From Alkalihalobacillus sp. LMS39 (GTDB lineage Bacteria; Bacillota; Bacilli; Bacillales; Bacillaceae_F), in assembly GCF_022812285.1 (NCBI RefSeq), contig NZ_CP093300.1, positions 3,472,001 through 3,536,000 on the forward strand: a DNA stretch of 64,000 nt. The letters run 5' to 3'. Shown here piece by piece: positions 56,523 to 64,000 of this stretch (position 1 is its first letter; the number at the start of each line of letters is the position of its first letter). Below the pieces are notes generated by a model that did no database searches, was not told where the DNA came from, and worked only from the letters and a program-made list of their open reading frames with translations. The position numbers and the translations under genes are program-made.

Positions 56523-57293
56523 TTAAATTAAACCAAAATGCTGTAAACCATGATGAATACCATCTTCATCGACTGATTTCGTAATGTAATTCGCGACAGA
56601 CTTCACTTCGGCACATCCATTCCCCATCGCCACTCCTGTTCCTACATATTGTAACATTTCAATATCATTAAGAGCATCGCCAAACGCATATGCATTTCCT
56701 TTCGGTATTCCTAATTTATCCAATAAAACTTCAACCCCTTTTGCTTTCGACCCTCCACTTGGGATGACATCTATGGAATATCGATGCCACCGAATATAAT
56801 CGAAGTCTTGATGGTTTGTCACGTAATGACTTTCGTCTTCACAAAATAACAAAGCTTGATACACTTCTTCTGTTCGAAAGAAATCAGGGTTATATTTAGG
56901 TTCGATTATTTTCAAATCGCCAATACTTTCTTTAATAAATGGATGATTTTGTTGGTTAGAATAATGATGATTATGGTGTACATAAACAAGAGGATGATTC
57001 AATTTGTTTGCTTCCTCTTCTAATTGTTGTAATTTCGCTTGTTCTAATGCTCTTGTATAAACAACTTCACCGTTAAAAACAACATACGAACCATTGATGG
57101 AAACAAACGACGACACATTTAATTGATTACGCAACTCTTCAAACATAAATGGAGCCCTTCCTGTCGCGATCACTACGTCTACTCCATTTGACTTTAACTT
57201 TTCAATAGCTTGCACTGTCGTTTTCGGTATTTCTTTCTGATCATTATACAACGTCCCATCAATATCAAAAAATACAATTTTCTTCTCCATCAT
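56523..57293 (-). CDS. ykrA: HAD-superfamily Cof-type phosphatase (YkrA)
   Basis: 256 aa. Motif I FFDIDGTLYND (about 8-18; nucleophile Asp10), motif II VIATGRAP, a C2 cap, motif III Lys in GGSKAKGVEVLLDKLG, and motif IV AFGDALNDIEML. Cof-type enzymes dephosphorylate sugar phosphates or pyridoxal phosphate; the substrate is unknown. Lies between def and rpoY-rnjA as in B. subtilis. Confidence 0.92.
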   Translation of the reverse strand: MMEKKIVFFDIDGTLYNDQKEIPKTTVQAIEKLKSNGVDVVIATGRAPFMFEELRNQLNVSSFVSINGSYVVFNGEVVYTRALEQAKLQQLEEEANKLNHPLVYVHHNHHYSNQQNHPFIKESIGDLKIIEPKYNPDFFRTEEVYQALLFCEDESHYVTNHQDFDYIRWHRYSIDVIPSGGSKAKGVEVLLDKLGIPKGNAYAFGDALNDIEMLQYVGTGVAMGNGCAEVKSVANYITKSVDEDGIHHGLQHFGLI

Positions 57294-57463
57294 TCTCCAC
57301 TCCTTTTCTCCTTAGAGTCTTTTTTATGTATGACTCTTCTATAAGTATGACGGATCCCTTTAAGAATGAAAAGCAAAACAGCCAAGATTTACCTTGCACA
57401 CAATTGAACAATTTACAAATACTAATAAAAAAACAAGGAGAATAATGAAAGGAGACGAAAAGA

Positions 57464-57544
57464 ATGCTTAAAAAGTGGAGAAAAAGATTACTTGAACGTT
57501 GCCGGGACCTTCTTCCAAAAAAACGCTTTGTAGAATCTCCTTAA
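57464..57544 (+). CDS. Candidate 26-aa basic micropeptide upstream of rpoY
   Basis: ATG at 57464 has AAAGGAG nine bases upstream and encodes MLKKWRKRLLERCRDLLPKK plus six residues. It is strongly basic and amphipathic. An even shorter frame, MKGDEKNA (57445-57471, with AAGGAG upstream), overlaps its start, so the two would be coupled. No terminator separates it from rpoY. Not recognised. Confidence 0.45.
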   Translation: MLKKWRKRLLERCRDLLPKKRFVESP

Positions 57545-57587
57545 AACATGAATAGAACAAGCCTAAATTGTTAAGAAAAATAAAAAC

Positions 57588-57616
57588 ATGAAAAACAATC
57601 CAATTTCCTATATAAT
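57588..57616 (+). promoter_or_regulatory. SigA promoter of rpoY-rnjA
   Basis: ATGAAA (57588-57593) and a perfect TATAAT (57611-57616) with a 17-base spacer, 35 bases before the rpoY start. Confidence 0.55.
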
Positions 57617-57650
57617 TGAGGAAACTATATTTGCTTTAAGGAGAGGTCAT

Positions 57651-57860
57651 ATGATTTTTAAAGTTTATTTTCAAGATAATTTCCATCAAGTCCCTGTTCG
57701 TGAAAACACAAAAGCGATTTACGTTGAAGGTGAAACAGAAGAAGATGTACGATATAAGTTAAAAGATCGGGATTACAATATCGAGTTTGTTACACCTATT
57801 TCTGGTGCTTTCTTAGAATATGAGCAACAAAATCCTGATTTCACAGTGGAGAAAATATAA
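57651..57860 (+). CDS. rpoY: RNA polymerase epsilon subunit (RpoY/YkzG)
   Basis: 69 aa from ATG at 57651 with AAGGAGAGG upstream. Small globular subunit of Firmicute RNA polymerase; the family begins MIFKVYFQDN and contains VPVRENTKAIYVEGETEEDVR. It starts the rpoY-rnjA operon, with rnjA three bases after its stop. The frame is open upstream, but the ribosome site and family length fix this start. Confidence 0.95.
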   Translation: MIFKVYFQDNFHQVPVRENTKAIYVEGETEEDVRYKLKDRDYNIEFVTPISGAFLEYEQQNPDFTVEKI

Positions 57861-57863
57861 TTC

Positions 57864-59531
57864 ATGAAACAAATAAAAAATAACCAAGTATCTGTATTTG
57901 CTTTAGGTGGGCTCGGTGAAATAGGGAAAAACACCTATGCGGTACAATTTCAAGATGAAATTATCGTCATTGATGCGGGAATTAAATTCCCAGAGGATGA
58001 ATTGCTCGGTATTGATTATGTTATTCCCGACTATACGTACTTAAAGAAAAACGTGGATAAAATTAAAGGACTTTTTATCACTCATGGACATGAAGACCAT
58101 ATTGGTGGAATTCCCTATTTGCTTCGGGAAGTAAATATCCCCGTTTATGGTGGCAAATTGGCCTTAGGACTATTAAAAGGCAAATTAGAAGAACATGGTC
58201 TCTTACGAAAAACAAAATTAATTGAGTTTCAAGAAGACCAAGTCATTAAATTCGCAAAAACATCTGTCACATTTTTTAGAACGACTCATAGTATTCCAGA
58301 TGCGTATGGCATCGTTGTGAATACTCCGCCAGGAAAAATTGTGCATACAGGAGACTTTAAATTTGATTTCACTCCTGTTGGAGAACCAGCTAACTTAACA
58401 AAAATGGCGAAAATCGGTGAGGAAGGTGTCCTCTGCCTCCTATCTGATAGTACCAATAGTGAAGTTCCTGAATTTACAATGTCTGAACGACGAGTTGGGG
58501 AAAGTATTGAAGGGATATTTAGGAAAGTAGAAGGGCGAATTATTTTTGCGACCTTTGCTTCCAACATTCATCGTCTCCAGCAAGTCATTGAAGCGGCGGT
58601 AAAATACGATCGAAAAGTAGCCATTTTCGGACGCAGTATGGAGTCAGCCATTACAATCGGACAAGAATTAGGTTACATTACAGCTCCGAAAAATACGTTT
58701 ATCGAAGCAAACCAAATTAATAAACTACCTGATAACCAAATAACCATTCTTTGTACTGGAAGCCAAGGAGAACCAATGGCTGCTTTATCCAGAATTGCTT
58801 TTGGAACGCATCGTCAAATTCAAATTATTCCTGGCGACACAGTTGTCTTTTCGTCTTCACCAATTCCAGGAAACACATTAAGTGTGAGCAAAACAATTAA
58901 TCAACTATACAAAGCAGGTGCCGATGTTATTCACGGTTCACTTAGCGATATTCATACATCTGGTCATGGTGGACAAGAAGAACAAAAGCTAATGTTACGA
59001 TTAATGAAACCAAAATTCTTTATGCCCATCCACGGCGAATACCGCATGTTAAAAATGCATACAAAGCTAGCGGAGGATTGCGGAGTACCTATAGAAAATT
59101 CCTTTATTATGGACAATGGCGATATACTCGCAATGACAAGTGATGAAGCGAATTTAGCAGGGAAGATTCCATCAGGTTCTGTTTATGTTGATGGAAACGG
59201 GATTGGAGATATTGGGAACATCGTATTACGAGACCGTCGTATTTTATCAGAGGAAGGACTCGTTGTTGTCGTTGTTAGTTTAAATATGAAAGAATTTAAA
59301 GTAACAGCAGGACCTGATATTATTTCAAGAGGATTTGTTTACATGAGAGAATCGGGCGACTTAATTCAAGAAGCCCAAAAAATGTTAGCAAGTCATCTTG
59401 ATACGATTATGGAAAGAAAAACAACACAATGGTCAGAAATAAAAAATGAAATTTCTGATAGCCTTGGACCGTTTCTTTATGAAAAAACAAAACGTAAACC
59501 AATGATTTTACCGATTATTATGGAAGTATAA
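57864..59531 (+). CDS. rnjA: Ribonuclease J1
   Basis: 555 aa beta-CASP metallo-beta-lactamase RNase with 5'-3' exo and endo activity, central in mRNA decay and 16S maturation. The HxHxDH motif [10 protein letters not shown] is at 73-82; further metal His/Asp in THSIPDAYG and HTGDFKFD; beta-CASP motifs [14 protein letters not shown] and the final [15 protein letters not shown]. No ribosome site of its own is obvious, so it is probably coupled to rpoY. Its stop region reads TAAGAAAAAC, like the start of the dispersed repeat. Confidence 0.98.
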   Translation: MKQIKNNQVSVFALGGLGEIGKNTYAVQFQDEIIVIDAGIKFPEDELLGIDYVIPDYTYLKKNVDKIKGLFITHGHEDHIGGIPYLLREVNIPVYGGKLALGLLKGKLEEHGLLRKTKLIEFQEDQVIKFAKTSVTFFRTTHSIPDAYGIVVNTPPGKIVHTGDFKFDFTPVGEPANLTKMAKIGEEGVLCLLSDSTNSEVPEFTMSERRVGESIEGIFRKVEGRIIFATFASNIHRLQQVIEAAVKYDRKVAIFGRSMESAITIGQELGYITAPKNTFIEANQINKLPDNQITILCTGSQGEPMAALSRIAFGTHRQIQIIPGDTVVFSSSPIPGNTLSVSKTINQLYKAGADVIHGSLSDIHTSGHGGQEEQKLMLRLMKPKFFMPIHGEYRMLKMHTKLAEDCGVPIENSFIMDNGDILAMTSDEANLAGKIPSGSVYVDGNGIGDIGNIVLRDRRILSEEGLVVVVVSLNMKEFKVTAGPDIISRGFVYMRESGDLIQEAQKMLASHLDTIMERKTTQWSEIKNEISDSLGPFLYEKTKRKPMILPIIMEV

Positions 59532-59536
59532 GAAAA

Positions 59537-59575
59537 ACTGAGTGAGGAACCCACCTCACTCAGTCCTTTTTTGTT
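59537..59575 (+). terminator. Terminator of rpoY-rnjA
   Basis: ACTGAGTGAGG/CCTCACTCAGT with a short loop and a T-run. Confidence 0.88.
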
Positions 59576-59757
59576 TTCTGCAAATCTGAAAGTCCGTACT
59601 CTACTCCATGTTCCCCTTTATAATACTCCGGATACATTTCTCCTTCACAAGTTTCACAGGAAAACATTGTTGGTGGCATCAGATCGCCACCATCCATTAA
59701 ATCAAAAGGTATCTATTCCTTTTCATGACACACTAAACAAACATAGCTGATAGAAGT
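59560..59757 (-). pseudogene. Degraded small zinc-ribbon-like gene
   Basis: On the - strand the frame reads SYVCLVCHEKE, TAG (59713-59715), IPFDLMDGGDLMPPTMFSCE, then TCEGEMYPEYYKGEHGVEY and a TGA at 59560-59562. Two CxxC pairs (CLVC and CETC) on either side of the stop form one zinc-ribbon-like protein. No start codon with a ribosome site remains and an in-frame stop lies just upstream. The 45 residues after the ATG at 59697 are intact, but no ribosome site precedes them. Confidence 0.6.
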
Positions 59758-59797
59758 CTTCTATTGGACACTTCTCTCCAGGGGGCCCACCTCATTT

Positions 59798-60158
59798 GTA
59801 TGATAGGACACTTTCGCCTCGTTTTCTTCTTGTTTTGTCCTTCATCGCCTTTATGAAGGACACTTTTGCTTCGTTTTCTCCTTGTTTTGTCCTTCATCGC
59901 ATTTATGAAGGACACTTTCGCTTCGTTTTCTCCTTGTTTTGTCCTTCATCGCCTTTATGAAGGACACTTTCGCTTCGTTTTCTCCTTATTTTGTCCTTCA
60001 TCGACTTTATGAAGGACACTTTTGCTTCGTTTTCTCCTTATTTTGTCCTTCATCGACTTTATGAAGGACACTTTTGCTTCGTTTTCTCCTTATTTTGTCC
60101 TTCATCGCATTTATGAAGGACACTTTCTTCTTATTTTGTCCTTCACCACTGTATTAAT
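59798..60158. repeat. 52-bp tandem repeat, six full units plus partial ends
   Basis: Units begin with TTGTCCTTCATCG at 59835, 59887, 59939, 59991, 60043 and 60095, exactly 52 bases apart. A shortened unit starts at 60136 and a degenerate half unit lies at 59798. Each unit has the inverted repeat TGTCCTTCAT/ATGAAGGACA around a seven-base loop, then a pyrimidine-rich CTTCGTTTTCTCCTTRTT. Units differ by only a few bases. Confidence 0.95.
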
Positions 60159-60222
60159 AACAACGGCTATATTTGCATTTAACGAAGTTTGACTTGTTCG
60201 TTTCATAATAAATATATAAAGC

Positions 60223-60275
60223 TTTAAAAAAACGCGGAGCGTCTTATTTTATACAAGTTCACTCTATTAAGAAAA
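60223..60275 (+). repeat. Dispersed repeat, copy H (5' fragment)
   Basis: AAAAAAACGCGGAGCGTCTT, then AAGTTCACT and TTAAGAAAATCTTATC; only the 5' end and traces of the 3' half remain, just beyond the amidase stop. Confidence 0.6.
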
Positions 60276-60283
60276 TCTTATCG

Positions 60284-61513
60284 TTAATTAAATAACCGGC
60301 CCCATGTTTGTGGACCTACAATGCCATCAACAGTAATGCCTTCACTTTGTTGGAATTCTCTGACCGCACGTTCAGTCACTGGACCATACAGCCCATCCAC
60401 TGGAACCCCTAGTTCCCTTTGTACTCGTTTTACATCATCACCTTGCACAAAAGGTCTCCTTAACGTTAATAACCTCTCATATCGAGCGGCTGTGTTTCTT
60501 ACACGGTCTAACGCTCTCCATGTTTGTGGCCCAACAATCCCATCAACAGTTAAATTTTCTCGACGTTGAAACTCCCTTACTCTCCGATCTGTTTCTGGTC
60601 CAAATAAGCCATCGACCATGGCCCCCGTTTTCCGTTGAACTTCTTGAACATCCTCACCTCGCATAACAGGGATAACGTAGCGTAGAAGTCTTCGTGATTC
60701 ATTAGAGAAACTAGGTTCACGATAGTCTGGCTCATCTGTAGGTGACCCATGTTCGATTTGATCTATTGGTGTTTGTGCATCACGTAAAGCTGCTCTCGTT
60801 TCTGGACCGACAATGCCATCAACACCGATACTCGCACTTCGTTGAAACCGAACAACACCATCATAAGTAAGCGGCCCAAAAATTCCATCAATCGGACCTG
60901 CATCAAATCCTAATTCAGTTAACCGTTCTTGAAGCGCCCTCACATCATCGCCTTGGTCTCCTCGAGATAAGAAATTCCGTTGTCTTGCCCCAGCGACATA
61001 CGTTCGTGAAGGAATCGCTCCTTGCGGTAGCTCTCCTCGACGACTATATAAAGCATTACGAAATCCGTTCATGCTAACAGAAGGACATGGTTTCCACGAA
61101 TATCCAGGATATTCAATATGTCCTAACACATCTTCAATAGCTAAATTTAATTCCTCAATTAAAGATAACGTTAAATCAAGCGTTGCATTGCGTTGAGCAG
61201 CTTCTAATGATTGAGTACGAAAGTCTCCAACCATACAAATCCCAACTGCTCTTCCATTACTATTTCCGACGTGATAACTGACAACTTCTAAATCATGACA
61301 TTTGCTAATTGAACCATCTTTATCAACAACATAATGATACCCAATACCAGGCCAACCAAGCTGATTTACATGATACCTGGCAAAAGCTTCAGCACTTCCA
61401 GATGTTGTCGCACTATGGTGAATGGCTATGTTTGTAATAGCTGAACGTGAACGACGACGATAATTACGGTTATTATGACGAGCTAATGAATTTCGCTTAT
61501 CGATTATATTCAT
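60284..61513 (-). CDS. N-acetylmuramoyl-L-alanine amidase with three peptidoglycan-binding domains
   Basis: 409 aa. PGRP/Amidase_2 domain (about 25-155) with zinc ligands His32/33 (IAIHHSA), His132 (VLGHIEYPG) and Cys143 (KPCPS), then three PG_binding_1 domains (about 180-245, 276-338, 347-409), each ending VDGIVGPxT. It cleaves the lactyl-L-Ala bond of peptidoglycan. There is no signal peptide, so it acts in the cytoplasm/mother cell or exits in an unusual way. The start is ATG 61513 with GAGGTGATA, a site that can be hidden in a hairpin. Confidence 0.92.
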   Translation of the reverse strand: MNIIDKRNSLARHNNRNYRRRSRSAITNIAIHHSATTSGSAEAFARYHVNQLGWPGIGYHYVVDKDGSISKCHDLEVVSYHVGNSNGRAVGICMVGDFRTQSLEAAQRNATLDLTLSLIEELNLAIEDVLGHIEYPGYSWKPCPSVSMNGFRNALYSRRGELPQGAIPSRTYVAGARQRNFLSRGDQGDDVRALQERLTELGFDAGPIDGIFGPLTYDGVVRFQRSASIGVDGIVGPETRAALRDAQTPIDQIEHGSPTDEPDYREPSFSNESRRLLRYVIPVMRGEDVQEVQRKTGAMVDGLFGPETDRRVREFQRRENLTVDGIVGPQTWRALDRVRNTAARYERLLTLRRPFVQGDDVKRVQRELGVPVDGLYGPVTERAVREFQQSEGITVDGIVGPQTWGRLFN

Positions 61514-61514
61514 A

Positions 61515-61562
61515 TTATCACCTCATACTATATATATAGGCGATGCCCAAAAGAGGTGATAA
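61515..61562 (-). promoter_or_regulatory. Inverted repeat covering the amidase ribosome site
   Basis: TTATCACCTC (61553-61562 read on -) is the exact complement of GAGGTGATAA (61515-61524), the ribosome-binding site, with a 28-base loop. A transcript starting upstream could fold to block translation. Confidence 0.45.
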
Positions 61563-61628
61563 TGAAATAGAAAAAAGTACAAACTCAAGCCCTACTTTTT
61601 AAAATCCCTCACTACTTCATTATTGCAA

Positions 61629-61757
61629 TAAAGAACAACGCGAGAGCGTCTTTTCGTTTCAAACGAAGTGCGGAGCCTTCGTTCTTCTAGAGTAAACTTT
61701 CAATACTTCGCTGCTATACCAAAAACTTAAACACTTTCTTATCTTTTTAAAAAAAAG
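61629..61757 (+). repeat. Dispersed repeat, copy I
   Basis: Full-length diverged copy: TAAAGAACAACGCGAGAGCG, TTTCAAACGAAGTGCGGAGCC, TTCGTTCTTCTAGAGTAAAC, CGCTGCTATACC, CACTTTCTTATC and a terminal A-run. It lies between the amidase and ykuV, both on -. Confidence 0.85.
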
Positions 61758-61792
61758 AGTGCTATTCAAATATGAATAGCACTTCTTTTACT
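61753..61792 (-). terminator. Terminator of ykuV
   Basis: AAGTGCTATTC/GAATAGCACTT hairpin, T8 on the - strand. Confidence 0.85.
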
Positions 61793-61806
61793 TCGTGTTA
61801 CTATTG

Positions 61807-62259
61807 TTATTCTTTAATTCCTAATACACGGTTCACACGTTTCGTTAACATTTTCATTCCGCCACCACCAGCTTGAAAATGGCGTAATTGACCTTCTTCA
61901 TCAAACACATAGTATGCTGGTACATATTCATTTTCAAACGCATCGGTGATTTTATGTTGATTATCAACCGCAATCGTTTGGGTAATATCATGTTCAGCGG
62001 CCACAGCTTTAATTTGTTCAAGGTCTAAATCTTTTTCTGAACGTGGCATATGAATCGCAATGACATTCAACTTATCTTGATATGCATCGCGAAATTCATT
62101 TACATTTGGCATCGCTTCTTTACAAAGTCCACAAGACACAGACCAAAAGTGGATGAGTGTCGGCTTATTCCCGATTAACTCTTCTCGTTTCACTTCTCCA
62201 TTAAGCCATTCTGTTGCTCCAGATAGTTCAGGTAATTGTGAGCGTAATTTAAGTGCCAT
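61807..62259 (-). CDS. ykuV: YkuV, cytoplasmic thiol-disulfide oxidoreductase
   Basis: 150 aa from ATG at 62259 (GGAGGG upstream). TlpA/ResA-like thioredoxin fold with redox site SVSCGLCKEAMP (Cys43, Cys46) and cis-Pro in ENEYVPAYYVF. It lacks a signal peptide or anchor, unlike ResA. Nearly identical in layout to B. subtilis YkuV, next to ykuU. Likely reduces protein disulfides, perhaps with the peroxiredoxin. Confidence 0.95.
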   Translation of the reverse strand: MALKLRSQLPELSGATEWLNGEVKREELIGNKPTLIHFWSVSCGLCKEAMPNVNEFRDAYQDKLNVIAIHMPRSEKDLDLEQIKAVAAEHDITQTIAVDNQHKITDAFENEYVPAYYVFDEEGQLRHFQAGGGGMKMLTKRVNRVLGIKE

Positions 62260-62286
62260 TTCTAGTCCCTCCATTATTCAATTAGC

Positions 62287-62315
62287 AAAAAAGGTCTAAC
62301 AAAATGCTAGACCCT
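62287..62315 (-). terminator. Hairpin between ykuU and ykuV
   Basis: GGTCTA/TAGACC stem with T6 on the - strand; it may limit read-through from ykuU to ykuV. Confidence 0.65.
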
Positions 62316-62343
62316 CATTCGCTTTAATTTCAATTATTCTAGA

Positions 62344-62895
62344 TTATACGTTTAATGTTTCTTGACCAGGTTTCCAGTTTGCTGGGCAAAGTCCACCTGT
62401 TTGTAGTGCTTGAAGAACTCGAAGTGTCTCATCCACATCACGACCGATGTTATTATGATTGACAACGGAATACATTAATTCGCCTTCTGGACTAATGATG
62501 AATAATCCACGAAGAGCAATACCTTCTTCTTCAATTAATACACCATAATCACGAGAAACTTGGTGGTTCGTATCTGCAGCTAATGGATACGCTAAATCAC
62601 CTAGACCATTTTCGTCACGAGCTGTGTTAATCCATGCCTTGTGAGTATGAACCGTATCTGTAGAAACCCCAATTACTTCTGCATCTAAATCTTCAAACTC
62701 ATCATAACGATCGCTTAAAGATGTAATTTCAGTTGGACAAACAAAAGTAAAATCCATTGGGTAGAAAAATAATACCGTCCACTTTTCATTTTTCATGTTT
62801 TCCTCGAGACTTACTTTACCAAATTCCTTGTTTGGTAACACTGCTTCCATTTCAAAACGAGGAGCTTGCTTTGCAACCATTCGCTTATCTGACAT
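62344..62895 (-). CDS. ykuU: YkuU, 2-Cys peroxiredoxin
   Basis: 183 aa typical 2-Cys peroxiredoxin (AhpC/Prx1 type). Peroxidatic Cys53 in DFTFVCPTEI and resolving Cys170 in GGLCPANW; the conserved catalytic Arg lies in ALRGLFII. It reduces peroxides using a thiol reductant; no ahpF is nearby, and YkuV is the local candidate partner. AGGAGG precedes the ATG, and a strong SigA promoter lies upstream. Confidence 0.96.
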   Translation of the reverse strand: MSDKRMVAKQAPRFEMEAVLPNKEFGKVSLEENMKNEKWTVLFFYPMDFTFVCPTEITSLSDRYDEFEDLDAEVIGVSTDTVHTHKAWINTARDENGLGDLAYPLAADTNHQVSRDYGVLIEEEGIALRGLFIISPEGELMYSVVNHNNIGRDVDETLRVLQALQTGGLCPANWKPGQETLNV

Positions 62896-62935
62896 ATGTA
62901 CATACCTCCTAAAAAACTTGTCATATTACATTGAT

Positions 62936-62964
62936 ATTATAAGAGAAGGGTTTTTGTTAGTCAA
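62936..62964 (-). promoter_or_regulatory. SigA promoter of ykuU
   Basis: TTGACT (62959-62964) and TATAAT (62936-62941) with a 17-base spacer on the - strand. No full PerR box was found nearby. Confidence 0.75.
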
Positions 62965-63165
62965 TGATAGTTAAAGTTGTCTGAATGTGCTAATGATGCC
63001 CAATTTTATAATAATCACTATATAGTTATATCCAGTAACAACAGTTATAAACAGTAATCTAGTAGTATATTCGCATTTTTTTCTCTTAACGATTTAACTT
63101 GAGATTTTTTCATTTTCAATGTGTTACAATTTTTTTAACTTTATTTTGTTTTAGTAAAACTAACT

Positions 63166-63190
63166 GTTTGAAACCGAAAAAATAGGGTAA
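63166..63190 (+). promoter_or_regulatory. SigB-type promoter of ykuT
   Basis: GTTTGA (63166-63171) and GGGTAA (63185-63190) with a 13-base spacer fit the SigB consensus GTTTAA-N12-14-GGGWAW with one mismatch, 30 bases before the ykuT start. Confidence 0.65.
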
Positions 63191-63219
63191 TGTTGTAAAG
63201 TAGATTGGAGTGAATACAT

Positions 63220-64000
63220 ATGTTTGAAAATGAAATTGTTGTCAATTTCCTAAGTGGAGCGGTCCTTATTATTGGACAACTTTTGTTAACGATTATCGTG
63301 TTTTTTATTGCAAAGTCAATAGGCAACAAAGTTATTTCTCGCGGGTTTTCCAAAATGGCAGAGCAACGAAATGTCACACAAGGTCGGATAATGACTCTTG
63401 AAAAATTATCAAAAAACGCTTGGTCTTATACTTTATTTTTTGTCTTTGTCACGATCGTGTTAACAATATTTGACTTAAACCCTGCTGGTTTAATTGCCGG
63501 TGCTGGTGTTATAGGGTTAGCGATTGGATTTGGTGCACAAGGATTAGTGAGTGATATAGTAACGGGATTTTTTCTCCTTTTGGAACGTCAAATCGATGTA
63601 GAAGATTATGTTACGATCGGGGGATTAGACGGGATTGTTGAGGAAGTTGGGATCCGCACAACAAAAATTCGTGGATTCGATGGCACTCTCCATTATATTC
63701 CTAACCGTGAAATAGGAAGTGTCAGCAACCATTCTCGAGGAAATATGCGAGCTCTTGTTGATATTAGCATTTCTTATGATGATGACATTACAAAAGCGAT
63801 GGAAGTGTTGCAAACGGTTTGTGATAAACTCGCTCTAGAAATGGAAGAAATCGTTGAAGGTCCCGATGTTGTCGGTGTCCAAGCTCTTGGTAATTCCGAT
63901 GTTGTATTACGAATCGTTTCGAAAACAACAAATATGAATCAATGGGCGGTTGAAAGACGATTACGAAAAGAAATAAAAGAAGCTCTAGATGCAAACGGCA
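63220..64000 (+). CDS. ykuT: YkuT, MscS-family mechanosensitive channel, 3' truncated by window
   Basis: 260 codons from ATG at 63220 (GGAGTG upstream); the window ends before the stop, and the B. subtilis protein is 267 aa, so nearly all is present. Three membrane helices, the last being the pore helix AGAGVIGLAIGFGAQGLVSD, then the MscS beta domain VEDYVTIGGLDGIVEEVGIR and FDGTLHYIPN. It opens on osmotic downshift. Divergent from ykuU, in the conserved ykuT-ykuU-ykuV order. Confidence 0.95.
   Translation, partial: MFENEIVVNFLSGAVLIIGQLLLTIIVFFIAKSIGNKVISRGFSKMAEQRNVTQGRIMTLEKLSKNAWSYTLFFVFVTIVLTIFDLNPAGLIAGAGVIGLAIGFGAQGLVSDIVTGFFLLLERQIDVEDYVTIGGLDGIVEEVGIRTTKIRGFDGTLHYIPNREIGSVSNHSRGNMRALVDISISYDDDITKAMEVLQTVCDKLALEMEEIVEGPDVVGVQALGNSDVVLRIVSKTTNMNQWAVERRLRKEIKEALDANG

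Noticed and set aside
59798-60158. CRISPR array
   Set aside because: The 52-bp units are contiguous and nearly identical throughout, with no variable spacers, and no cas genes are nearby.
62915-62945. PerR box in front of ykuU
   Set aside because: TTATAAT is present but the second half-site ATTATAA is not; the sequence is explained by the -10 box.
63141-63377. - strand ORF at the start of ykuT
   Set aside because: It overlaps the well-supported MscS-family gene antisense and has no ribosome site or recognisable sequence.

Overview
This is a contiguous 64 kb stretch of a low-GC Gram-positive chromosome from the Bacillaceae. Gene order closely follows the Bacillus subtilis ylb - cta - yla - ykt - pdh - rnjA - ykuTUV segment, read here in the opposite direction. 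The spore-forming lifestyle shows in ylbJ, ylbD, a YtvI-like protein and a YjcZ/SscA-type miniprotein. Acidic, glutamate-rich extracytoplasmic proteins and a caa3 oxidase would suit an alkaliphilic or alkalitolerant relative, but that is inference. No rRNA, tRNA, CRISPR array or prophage was seen. The only insertion sequence is a decayed IS1182-type element at 14.5-15.7 kb.

Layout. 0-17 kb: the ylb cluster (tmcAL end, ylbL, ylbK, ylbJ, coaD, rsmD, ylbG, ylbF, ylbE, ylbD, ylbC, ylbB, ylbA), interrupted by accessory genes (MFS transporter, uvsE, ATP-grasp enzyme, lipoproteins, thioesterase). 17-26 kb: an AI-2E/YtvI membrane protein, a GNAT, and the haem A and caa3 oxidase genes (ctaM-like, ctaF, ctaE, ctaD, ctaC, ctaB, divergent ctaA). 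26-42 kb: pyc, ylaN, glsA, ylaL, PIN-PhoH ATPase, ylaI, ylaH, typA, ylaF, suhB, yktB. 42-54 kb: yktA, speA, an SR1/SR1P locus with CcpN-type operators, small conserved genes, a deacetylase, an aromatic-acid-exporter-type protein, a Slp-like lipoprotein and the pdhABCD operon. 54-64 kb: ykyA, a YjcZ-type gene, def, a HAD phosphatase, rpoY-rnjA, a spore/cell-wall amidase, ykuV, ykuU and most of ykuT (cut by the window edge).

How the genes work together. Pyruvate is handled by Pdh (to acetyl-CoA) and Pyc (to oxaloacetate). Electrons leave through the caa3 oxidase, whose haem A is made by CtaB and CtaA. SR1P and CcpN sites tie the same region to glycolytic/gluconeogenic control. RNA metabolism is represented by RNase J1 with RpoY, YlbF (Y-complex) and RsmD. 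YkuU/YkuV form a peroxiredoxin/thiol-reductase pair, and ykuT has a SigB-like promoter.

Non-coding structure is unusually rich. (1) A dispersed ~75-175 bp intergenic repeat has nine copies, all on the + strand, often starting exactly at a stop codon. (2) A second family with a CGGNCA-N6-CCGTTATT core is spaced at 50-51 bp. (3) A 127-bp tandem duplication lies at 36.4 kb. (4) A 52-bp tandem array of hairpins lies beyond rnjA. (5) A structured, unassigned RNA-like region lies at 5.15-5.34 kb. These repeats and the SR1 locus are the most interesting parts of the window.
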